DNA of 64,000 bases, from contig QJPP01007248.1 of the NCBI GenBank assembly GCA_003996215.1, forward strand, positions 248,001 through 312,000. Direction: 5' to 3'. Of the stretch, positions 55,205-64,000 are shown one piece after another. The position numbers and the translations under genes are program-made. Origin of the DNA: Jaltomata sinuosa. Its lineage: Eukaryota; Streptophyta; Magnoliopsida; Solanales; Solanaceae. How positions within the stretch are numbered: the first letter of the stretch is position 1; each line of letters begins with the position of its first letter. The notes under the pieces are model-generated. The model saw only the letters and a program-made list of their open reading frames with translations. It had not been told where the DNA came from and ran no database searches.

Positions 55205-57809
55205 TTTACTAATAGTTGTAAATTGTAATATTAGTTTAAAATTTTGAATAAATTGGATTATTTTTTAATTTTTATCATTGTTTTATACTTTTATAGTTTT
55301 ATACTTTTATTCATTGAAAACATAAACTAATAAATTGAAAAATAAAAAAAATAAAAAAATAAACAACAAACTTATAAATTGAAAACTTAAAAAAATAAAC
55401 TAAAACATAAACTAATAGACTTCAAAACATAAATTTATAAATTGAAAACTTAAAAAAATAAAAAACTTTAAACAAACTAAAACATTTCAAATATATAACT
55501 TAGAAAATATATATAAACTATAAACTTAATCAAACTTCAATTAAAATAAATAAAACTTATAAATTAAAAAACTTTAAAAAACAAAAACTTTAACAAACTA
55601 ATAAACTTCAAATATAATTTATATAAGTTATAAAATTTTAAATCATAATTAACTTTTAAGTTAGAAATTATAAAAACTTTTAAGTTATAAGTTATCACTT
55701 GAAAATTAAGTTTGAAATTCAAAATGTAATTCAAAATTAAAAAAATAAAAATAAAACCATTCCGGTAAACCGGTCCGACCCATTCCGGTACCATTCCGGT
55801 ACGATACTGATCCATTCCAGTTTAAACCAGAATGGGATGGAATTCGGTTTCCATACCGGTTGAACCGGTCCGGTTCATTCCGGTACCGGTCACCATTCCG
55901 GTACTGGCCGTACCGGTCCGGTCCGGTACCGGTCTGTTCTGGTCCGGCCATCCCATTCCGGTCCGACGCCCAGTCTTAGCTATAGCGGTAGAAATTACCA
56001 CTATAGCGGCAGTCAAGGGACGGTTAACTCACTCAAGACCGCTATAGCGGGCCGACGGGTTTTTAATGCAGAAACAGCTCTCAAAACATCAGAATTTCAC
56101 AAGTTTGTTTTGGGAGAAGGGCTGGGTGAATTAGGTGATTTTCTTCATTCTGCCACCAAAAATCGTTCCTAAGGTAAGGTTTTCGTTCCCCACACTTTGT
56201 ACTACATTTCCTATGCGGTAGAATTGCTAGGAGGGAAATTGGGGAAGGTTGGAATGACCTAGGGATGATGGATTTCGAGTAAGAAGGGGGGTTCTAAACA
56301 TGTGTGTTCTTGGGTGTTGATTTAAGTACGTTAAAATGATCATAGACTGGGTAATTTCCTATTTTATCCGTAAAAAATGATAAGACTAGGAGAATTAACG
56401 GTGGAAAAGCCCAGGAAAAGGATGGGATGATCATGGGTGGCCTGGAGTTTGGGGATTTGGTATAATACGGGTAATGTACATGCCTGTATGTTAATTGTAT
56501 ACATTATGTGTTATATTTAGACCAAGAACGTGAGAGGAATCCGGAACATGGGAAAGCTCGGGTTGAACAGAGTTTGGAACATTCGAGGTAGGTGATGACT
56601 TTTGTATTTCTGTGAATGTGTATATTCATTGTACTCATGGTCTAAGTAGTTATGTGCATTACATTGCTTAGGGGAATTGTGTGGAATGTCCAAGTTCGGT
56701 TTACAGTCTATGTTTGAATGGTTTTTACTTATTGGCTTACAATGGGTGTGCATTCATTCTATTGACTGTTTTTGTTGACATTCGGTTGGCTCGGGTACCA
56801 AGCCTGGTACGGGTATAACATATGGTTGGCATGGGTACCACGCCTGGTACGGATATAACATTCGGTTAGCACGGGTGCCACGCCTGGTACGGGTTTACTT
56901 TATTGCATCATGTACTGTTTCATTGAATATTGTATTGCATTGGTTGATATTGGTTCCACGAGAGGACCAGGTTGTTTTACTGAATGTGATACTTGATATT
57001 GGTTCCGTGAGTGGACCGGATTGTTATTGAAAAGTGCTATTGATTAGTGGTCCTTGAGTGGCCGGGAACTGTTGTATGACTGTTGAATTGGTCTTGGTTT
57101 AGGACGGGTAATCACTTCTTGTGGTATTTGTCTAGAGGGGATTCCAGGGTGGGTACAGGCTAGACGGTAAGGTGTGGTTATGGTTATTCTTATTAGTGGA
57201 ATAGAACTGTAAGAGATGGACTCATGCGGTAACAAGCTAGGTAGAGACCTGTAGTCTAGAGATGCCTATGATACTTGTTGCATGTTTGCCATACTTATTA
57301 CTGGATTTTGCGTACTATTTATATACTATTTTCTTGAATACTGGCTGATGATCCTACTAGTACACAGTGGTGGTGTACTGATACTGCACTTGTCTTTCTT
57401 TTGGTGAGTACAGAAAATCTTCCAGCGGCTGATATGAGACCTCAGATTTAGCACCGGCATTTCGATCATCAAGGGTGAGCTAATGATTCGAGCTACCTTG
57501 GGATTATCTTTGGAATTTTAGTCCATTTGTTCGGACTTACAAATTATTCCTTACTTTTGTTTGGGGTTGCATCCCCGTACTCTAGATTTGGTTGATATTT
57601 GGTACGATGACTTTCAGTTCCTAGGTGGGGAATTTCCGCAGTTTATTATTAATGATAAGTTTTTGATTAGTGATCTTATTTCTATTGCTAGTTTACTTTG
57701 ATGCTTGCTGGTTTTAGGCTGTTAGTCTAGGCAAAGGTGGAACTATATTGGTTCGCTCATCCGGGGGTTGGGTGGGTGCCACTCACGATTGGTTGGGTCG
57801 TGACAAAGA

Positions 57810-57821
57810 TGGTATCAGAGC
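57810..57821 (+). promoter_or_regulatory. Chromovirus primer-binding site (tRNA-iMet)
   Basis: TGGTATCAGAGC, an exact match to the usual initiator-Met primer site, four bases after the 5' LTR end. Confidence 0.9.
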
Positions 57822-58025
57822 CTAGGTTCGTTGATCTCGTTGTACTAAACAGGCCTAGTAGAGTCTTGCGGAACGGTGCAGAGACATCCGTACTTTTCTT
57901 CGAGAGGCTATGGGGCTTTAGGAAAAACTATCTCTTCCTTCTTTTCCTTCGTGCTATAACTCGATTCCAATTGGTATCTGGTGATACGAATTGGTATCTA
58001 ACTTCATTCACTTTTCTGTCCACAG

Positions 58026-59400
58026 ATGGTTACTACAAGGAATAACAGAACAAGGCCAGCGGTTCTAGCAGCAGGCCCGACAGTTCGCGGCAGAGGTAGG
58101 GGAAGGGGCAGGGGACGAGCTGGAGCTGCACCCACCAGGGGTGGAGCCCAAGCTGTTGCTGTTGCACGTGAGGTAAGCCCTCCCCCACCTCAGGATCCTG
58201 TGGCTGTGTATGTGGAAGAAGTAGTGATAGAGGATGGAGGAGCTCAAGAGGAGGCAACACCGGGTTGGGGTGCAGGCCTTCCTAATATGACACCAGAAGC
58301 TTTCAGGCAGGCGTGAGATATTTTGAGTGGGTTGGTTGGTGCTGGAGCCATACCCGCAGCTTATGCGAATTAGGACTTAGATACTCAGCCAGCGGTTACT
58401 ACTACACCAAGGATGGATGCAGCTTCGGGCACACATGATCTTCTCAGGCCAATGTTAGGTCCAGTGATGACAGGTAATGAGCATGAGATGCTGACTAAGT
58501 TCCTTAAGCTGAAACCTCCGATGTTTCAGGGTACAGACAAGGAGGATGCCTATGAGTTCATCCTGGATTGCCATGAGAGGTTGCACAAGTTGTGTATTGT
58601 ACGTCAGCATGGGGTGGAGTTTGTCACTTTTCAGCTGCAGGGTGATGCCAAGCAGTGGTGGAGGTCTCATGTTGAGTGTCAGTCATCTATCTTAGTTCCA
58701 TGCCTTATTTCTAGAGAAGTACGTTCCCTGTACTTTGAGGGACCGGAAGAAGGATGAGTTTCTGAACTTGGAGGAGGGTGGTATGTCGGTCTCAGCTTAT
58801 GAGGCTAAGTTTCATGCGTTGTGTCATTTTGCTACACAAATGTTGGGTTCCGAGGAGGAACGGGTCCAATTGTTTGTCAAGGGTCTGAATAGTGATCTAC
58901 AGGTGCTGACAGTGCATATGACTTCTTCAGGGAAGGGTTTTAATGATGTGGTGGACTATGTGAAGAAGATTGAGGGAGTTAGGCAAGCGGGGCAGGCTAA
59001 GGCTTTAGCCAAAAGGCCCAGGAATGAGGGAAATTTTGGCGGTTCATACTCCTGGGGCCAGCATAAGCAGGCTTACTCGGCCCGTCCTATTCAGTCAGCT
59101 CTGCCAGCTACTACAGGTAGTCGTCAGGGAGCTCAGTCTTCAGCTCCTAGAGGCCAGGGGCATCTTATACATCAGCTACCAGGCCTACTTTGGACCGTGG
59201 TTGCTTCCATTGTGGTGATTTGGGCCACTTTAAGAGGGAGTGTCCACATAGACAGGCAAGTAATCAGGGTCAGCAATAGGCTAGGGCAGTGGTTCCGGCA
59301 GGCAGATGTGGTAATACTAGGGGTTATTCACAAGGTGGGCGAGGTAATTTCCCGGGAGGTTGGGGAGACCGAGGGAATGGAGGCGTAGGCAGGGGTGCGG
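58026..59400 (+). pseudogene. Chromovirus gag (broken)
   Basis: ATG at 58026 opens with an Arg/Gly-rich segment (RGRGRGRGRAG). TGA at 58314-58316 and TAG near 58372 interrupt it. The capsid part follows: FLKLKPPMFQGTDKEDAYEF and FQLQGDAKQWWRS at 58500-58660. A frameshift near 58700 leads to YEAKFHALCHFATQMLGSEE. The zinc knuckle CFHCGDLGHFKREC is encoded near 59207-59248 but in another frame than the preceding segment. Confidence 0.87.
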
Positions 59401-59867
59401 CGCAGCCGGCCCGAGAAGTTGCCTGGATTGATGATCGGGCACATTGCTATGCTTATCCAGGAAGTACTGAGACGGAAGCCTCAGATGCAGTGATCACATG
59501 TACTATTCTTGTCTGTGATAAAATGGCCTCAGTATTATTTGACCCAGGATCTACATATTCTTATGTGTCTGTTAGTTTTGCTTTGGGTCTGAATTTGAAT
59601 TGCGATATACTTGATTCCCCTATCCATGTATCTACTCCGGTTGGAGAGTCGGTGATTGTGACTTATGTGTATCGTGATTGTTTTGTGGTATTTGTGAGGC
59701 TACGTACTTGGGTAGATTTAGTGATTCTGGATATGGCTAATTTTGATATTATCTTGGGTATGAGTTGGCTATCTCCCTATCATGCTGTATTAAACTGTAA
59801 CACCAAAACTGTGACTCTAGAAATTCCGGGTAAGGATATTAGAGTGGGAAGGTGTATACAGGCCTAA
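59289..59867 (+). pseudogene. Chromovirus protease region
   Basis: A Gly-rich leader precedes the aspartic protease, whose active-site text is VLFDPGSTYSYVS near 59531-59569 (the common form is DxGAT/DSGST, here DPGST). IILGMSWLSPYHAVLNC follows. The frame ends with a TAA at 59865-59867, before the RT. Confidence 0.83.
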
Positions 59868-59907
59868 GCCAGTTAAGATAATATCATTTGTTTGGGCTAG
59901 GAAGCTA

Positions 59908-60700
59908 GTGGGAAGGGGGTGCCTAGCCTTCTTGGCTCATCTACGGGATGATAGTGTGGAGTCCCCTTCTATTGAGTCAGTTCCGGTAGTGTCCGAATTT
60001 GTAGAGATGTTTCCAGTGGATTTGCCTGGTATGCCTCCGGATAGGGATATAGATTTTTGTATTGATTTGGAGCCAGACACTCGTCCAATCTCGATTCCTC
60101 CGTATAGAATGGCTCCGGCAGAGTTAAGAGAACTTAAGACTCAGCTACAGGAACTCCTAAATAAGGGATTTATACGTCCCAGTGCTTCACCTTGGGTGGC
60201 TCCGGTTTTGTTTGTGAAAAAGAAGGATGGTAGTATGCGAATGCATAGACTATAGACAGTTAAACAAGGTGACCATCCAGAATAAGTATCCTTTATCCCG
60301 GATAGATGATTTGTTTGACAAGCTTCAGGGTGCATCAGTGTTTTCGAAAATTGACTTGAGGTCGGGGTACCATCAGCTAAAGATTAGGCCTGAGGATATT
60401 CTGAAAACTGCTTTTTGGACTCAGTATGGACACTATGAGCTTCTAGTGATATCGTTTGGTTTGACCAATGCGCCGACAACATTCATGAGTTTGATGAATG
60501 GGGTGTTTAATTCCTACTTGGATTCTTTTGTTATTGTGTTCATTGATGATATTTTGATCTACTCTAAGAGTAGGGAGGAGCATGCTAATCATCTTCGCAT
60601 TGTGCTGGACATCTTGAGGTACAGTGTGAATTTTTGGTTGACTTCTGTGGTATTTTTAGGGCATGTGGTGTAAGAAAAGGGGGTGATGGTGGATCCACAG
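59908..60700 (+). pseudogene. Chromovirus reverse transcriptase (broken)
   Basis: MFPVDLPGMPPDRDIDFCID and RPISIPPYRMAPAELRELK precede the core. A frameshift near 60240 falls just before CIDYRQLNKVTIQNKYPLSR. VFSKIDLRSGYHQLKIRPED and the catalytic FIDDILIYSKS (FIDD at 60539-60550) are intact. A TAA at 60671-60673 interrupts FLGHVV.EKG. Confidence 0.9.
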
Positions 60701-61338
60701 AAAATTGAGGCAGTTAAGACTTGGGTCCGGCCTAGCTCTGTGAGAGAGCTGAGAAGTTTTATTGGGCTCACGGGGTACTATCGGAGGTTTTTGAAGAACT
60801 TTTCTTCTATTGCTACTCACATGACCTGGTTGACACAGATGAGGTACCATTTTTGTGGTCCGACAAGTGCGAGGAGAGCTTCCAAAAGCTCAAGACACTT
60901 TTGACCACAACTCCTATATTATCCTTGACGGTTGAAGGTAAAGAGTTTATTGTTTATTGTGATGCTTCACATTCTGGTTTGAGAGCTGTGTTGATGCAGG
61001 ATAGGAATGTGATAGCCTATGCATCTAGGCAATTGAAGGTGCATGATAGGAATTACCCGACTCATGACTTAGAGTTGGCAACGGTGGTGTTTGCCTTGAA
61101 AATATGGAGGCACTATCTTTATGGTGTCAAGTGTGAAGTATTCACAGATCATCGTAGTCTACAACACGTTTTCACTCAGAAGGATTTGAATCTGAGGCAG
61201 AGAAGGTGGATGGAGTTATTGAAAGATTATGATGTGACCATTCAATACCATCCGGGTAAGGCTAATGTGGTGGCAGACGCATTGAGCCGGAAAACTATTA
61301 GCATGGGTAGCTTGGCTTGTTTGGAGGTGTCCAAATGA
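60683..61338 (+). pseudogene. Chromovirus RNase H
   Basis: The connection region VRELRSFIGLTGYYRRFLKN is followed, after a frame change near 60850, by RNase H: FIVYCDASHSGLRAVLMQ, VIAYASRQLKVHDRNYPTHD, FTDHRSLQHVFTQKDLNLRQ and PGKANVVADALSRK. Catalytic acidic residues are visible (the Asp in CDAS, the Glu in DLELA, and the Asp residues in FTDH and VADAL). A TGA ends it at 61336-61338. Confidence 0.88.
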
Positions 61339-62672
61339 CCGCAAGCTAAGGAAATTCAGGCTTTGGAGGCCAAGCTCATGCACTTGGGTGTCTCAGACCA
61401 AGGCGGGTTGTTGGCCAGCATTGAGGTCAAGGCCACCTTCATAGAGAAAATAAAGGCAAAACAATTTCAGGATCCGAAACTGGGCAAGTTGTGAAGTAAA
61501 GTGATATTCGGGGAGTCCAGAGATGTCATGTTAGACTCTGGTAGTGTATTGCATTTCAGGGAGATGATTTGTGTTCCTCGGGTTGATGATATAATTCTAA
61601 AAATTCTGACATAAGCTCATGGTTTGCGATACTTGATCCATCCGGGTGTAACAAAAATGTACAGGAACTTGAGGCAGCATTACTGGTGGCCCGGGATGAA
61701 AAGGGACATGGTTGATTTTTTGTCCAAGTGTCAGAATTGCCAGCAGGTAAAATATGAACATCAGAGACCTGCAGGACTACTTCAGAGGATGCCAATTCTA
61801 AAGTGGAACTGGGAGAGAATAGCCATGGATTTCGTGGTGAGTCTTCCAAGACATTGGGGAAGTATGACTCAATTTGGGTCATTGTTGATAGGCTGACCAA
61901 GTTCGCTCATTTCATTCCGGTCAGGGTAGATTATAATTTAAAGTAGTTGGCCAAGATCTACGTGAAGGAGATTGTAAGACTGCATGGGGTACCACTGTCC
62001 ATCATTTTAGACAGGGGCACGTAGTTTACTTCTAAGTTCTGGGGCAAGTTACATGGAGAGTTGGGTACACAACTCACTTTTAGCACAACCTTCCATCCTC
62101 AGACTGATGGTCAGTCAGAAAGGACGATTCAGGTACTGGAGGACATGCTGAGAGCATATGTAATGGACTTCAGTAGTCATTGGTACTAGTTTCTACTATT
62201 ATGCAAATTCTCGTACAACAACATCTATCATTCCAATATCGATATGGCACCATTCGAGGCCCTGTATGGGAGAAACTGTAGATCACCGGTTGGGTGGTTT
62301 GATGAAGGTGATGTGAAGCCTCTTGGTGTAGACTTGGTGAGGGAAGCACAGGAAAAAGTAAGGGGCATACAGACCAAGTTGTTGGCTGCTCAAAGCAGGC
62401 AGAAGGAGTATGCAGATCGTAAGGTCCGGGACATAGACTTTCAAGTTGGTGAACAAGTATTGCTAAAGGTGTTGCCAATGAAGGGGGTTATGCGGTTTGG
62501 TAAGAAGGGCAAGCTTAGCCCTCAGTTTATTGGTCCGTTTGAGGTCCTTGAGATTGTGGGGCCAGTGGCTTACAAAATAGCACTGCCACCTAGTTTGTCG
62601 GGCGACCATCCGGTATTCCATGTATCCATGCTCAAGCGATATCATGGGGATGGGGACTACATCATCAAGTGA
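61339..62672 (+). pseudogene. Chromovirus integrase (broken)
   Basis: The zinc region HPGVTKMYRNLRQHYWWPGM with CQNCQQVK is at about 61636-61750. Catalytic Asp residues are in AMDFVVSLP and in IILDRGT (followed by a TAG where Gln is usual); the Glu is in DGQSERTIQVLEDML. A frameshift occurs near 61858 and stops at about 61945, 62022 and 62187. The GPY/F region SPQFIGPFEVLEIVGPVAYK lies at 62518-62577, ending with the HPVFHVSMLKRYHGDG motif. Confidence 0.88.
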
Positions 62673-62870
62673 GATGAGGTACTTTTTGATAAAGATCTTC
62701 GTTATGAGGAGGAACCGGTTGTGATTCTTGCTCGTGATGTCCAGAGGTTGAGGAAAAGGTGAATGATATGGTGAAGGTTTAGTGAAAGCATCATCCGGTT
62801 GAGGAAGCCAATTGGGAAACCGAGAAGGACATGCGGGACAAGTACCCTCAATTGTTTGAGGATTCAGGTA
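62673..62870 (+). pseudogene. Chromovirus C-terminal chromodomain (broken)
   Basis: VVILARDVQRLRKR, then after a shift of frame VNDMVKV, two stops (TAG, TGA), KHHPVEEANWETEKDM and RDKYPQLFED. The last segment is the signature of Tekay/Del chromodomains, which steer integration into heterochromatin. The two consecutive stops fall where Gln/Trp are usual. Confidence 0.82.
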
Positions 62871-62948
62871 CTACACTTCCTTCCTTTTATTTTCCATAAT
62901 TTGGGGTTTGATCATTCGGGGATGAACTATGGGTAAATTGGTATCTGT

Positions 62949-64000
62949 TGTAATGACCGGGTCTGTCATTACGGGTAGACCAATCGTGCCAAGTTTTAGA
63001 GTTAGAAAACTCCGGGTTTGAGAGTTTGAAATTCTGGGCTAGGCTAGCCTCGGCAAGTTTTGGAGCGGGGTAGAGTCTAGAGAAATCCAGGTAAAAATGG
63101 GTTTAGATGTCTTGGATCGAGCTAGTTTTCCATGTAGCCAAGACATAAAGGAGTCCGAGGGACTTTTCGGAATTAAATTTGGGTAAGTAGAACTCCCGGA
63201 ATCGCGTTTGACGTGAAGGGGTTGTTTTGGGACGTCGGAAAAACCAAGTGTGTTGTGAAATGGCCAAAAATGGCAAATTTATGGACTTTCTTCCCATGAC
63301 GAGCGATGTCACGTGCGATAGAAGCCACCTCTATAGCGGTAGAAATTACCGCTATAGCGGCGGTCAAGGGGCGATCAACTCCCTTAAGACCGCTATAGCG
63401 GTAGGTGACCTCTATAGCGGGACTGATATAGCGGAGCGAGGACTGCTATAGTGGGCCGATGGTTTTTCATTGAAGAAACAACTCTCAAAACATCAGAATT
63501 TCACAAGTTTGTTTTGGGAGAAAGGCTGGGAGAATTCAGGCAATTTTCTTCATTCCTCTGCCAAATATCGTTCTTAAGGTAAGGTTTTCGTTCTTCACAC
63601 TTTGTACTACATTTCCTATTCGGTAGAATTGCTAGGAGGGAAACTGGGGAAGGTTGGAATGACCTAGGTATGATGGAATTCGGAGAAGAAGGGGGGGTTT
63701 CAAACATATGTGTTCTTGGGTGTTGATTTAAGTACGCTAAAATGATCACAGACTGTGTAATTTCCTGTTTTGTCCATAAAAATGATAAGACTAGGAGAAT
63801 TAACGGTGGAAAAGCCCGGGAAAAGGGTGGGATGATCATGGGTGGCCTAAGGTTTGGGGATTTTGTATAATCCTGGTAATGTACAGGCCTGTATGTTAAT
63901 TGTATGCATTATATGTTATTTTTAGACCAAGAACGTGAGAGGAATCCGGAACATGGGAAAGCTTGGGTTGAACAGAGCTTGGAAAATTCGAGGTAGGTGA
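62949..64000 (+). repeat. Chromovirus 3' LTR, truncated by the window edge
   Basis: Starts TGTAATGACCGGGTCTGTC and aligns with the 5' LTR (51574-51962 and 55979-56600). The window ends at a position equal to about 56600 of the 5' copy, so roughly 1.2 kb of LTR is outside. It lacks the hAT insertion, giving the empty site CTCTATAGCGGTAGAAATT. It contains at least eight CTATAGCGG-type motifs at 63330-63455. Confidence 0.9.

Larger units (their letters stand above)
51963..55978 (+). mobile_element. hAT transposon nested in the chromovirus 5' LTR
   Basis: The 4016-bp element is flanked by GTTATAGC (51955-51962) and GCTATAGC (55979-55986), an 8-bp duplication with one difference. The ends TAGTGCTGCCCGCTGGACCGG and, reverse complemented, TAAGACTGGGCGTCGGACCGG are imperfect inverted repeats. 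Subterminal regions of about 170-220 bp on each side are packed with CCGGTACCGG / ACCGGTCCGG motifs in both orientations, while the core is AT-rich. The right side, 55205-55750, is A/T-rich filler. It encodes a decayed transposase. Confidence 0.88.
51574..57805 (+). repeat. Chromovirus 5' LTR, split by a hAT element
   Basis: Starts TGTAACAACCGGGTCCGTC and ends TTGGGTCGTGACA. After removing the hAT insertion and one target duplication it is about 2.2 kb. Notable parts are the CTATAGCGG motifs at 55978-56050 and repeats of the GGTACCACGCCTGGTACGGG type at 56785-56900. Confidence 0.88.
51574..64000 (+). mobile_element. Ty3-gypsy chromovirus (Tekay/Del type), 3' end outside the window
   Basis: 5' LTR (51574-57805, enlarged by a hAT insertion), tRNA-iMet primer-binding site, gag, protease, RT, RNase H, integrase with C-terminal chromodomain, then the 3' LTR from 62949 to the window edge. 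Chromodomain plus long LTRs indicates the Tekay/Del group. Stops and frameshifts are present in every domain, so it is not autonomous. The two LTRs are readily alignable but differ by scattered substitutions and by a segment of about 55 bp of CTATAGCGG-bearing text that is extra in the 3' copy. Confidence 0.9.

Noticed and set aside
58033..58260. Minus-strand open frames opposite chromovirus gag
   Set aside because: Shadow frames of the Arg/Gly-rich gag start, with no independent signal.

Overview
This is a plant nuclear window, most likely from a Solanaceae genome. The evidence is AT-rich intergenic DNA, Stowaway/Tourist-like MITEs, fragments resembling the Solanaceae TS SINE, Ty1-copia, Tat-type Ty3-gypsy and Tekay/Del-type chromovirus elements, and a spliced BURP-domain gene. 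The family placement is inferred from motifs read by eye; no search was run. I found no tRNA, rRNA, CRISPR array or bacterial-type operon.

Only one apparently intact host gene is supported. It is a three-exon BURP-domain gene on the minus strand (10188 to 6497). It encodes about 313 residues, with a 12-codon first exon carrying the start of a signal peptide, a TATA box upstream and a poly(A) signal downstream. Its introns hold MITEs, a SINE-like fragment and (TA)n tracts. Everything else is transposable elements, tandem repeats, or unassigned AT-rich DNA.

Layout: 1-6.4 kb is unassigned DNA with MITEs. 6.4-10.3 kb is the BURP gene. 10.48-17.7 kb is an old tandem duplication (copies A and B) whose junction lies at a MITE; each copy has its own later insertions, and the other copy serves as the empty site. 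18.97-25.09 kb is a roughly 112-bp tandem array split by a 5.0-kb Ty1-copia element with 253-bp LTRs. 25.3-28.35 kb has two foldback elements, a pyrimidine-rich tract and a second tandem array. 28.4-30.4 kb is an LTR fragment. 30.4-46.4 kb is a decayed minus-strand Tat-type gypsy element with two RNase H domains and repeat-rich 3' DNA, whose two terminal LTR-like blocks do not match. 46.4-50.64 kb is a minus-strand chromovirus-type LTR interrupted by a plus-strand solo LTR. 51.57-64.0 kb is a plus-strand chromodomain gypsy element running off the window; its 5' LTR contains a 4.0-kb hAT transposon with its own decayed transposase gene.

The most interesting content is the insertion chronology that can be read directly (target duplications, empty sites in the paralogous copy, nested LTRs) and a CTATAGCGG-type motif repeated across several LTRs, one instance of which is the hAT insertion target. 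All element-encoded proteins carry stops or frameshifts. I did not find a convincing undescribed biological system.
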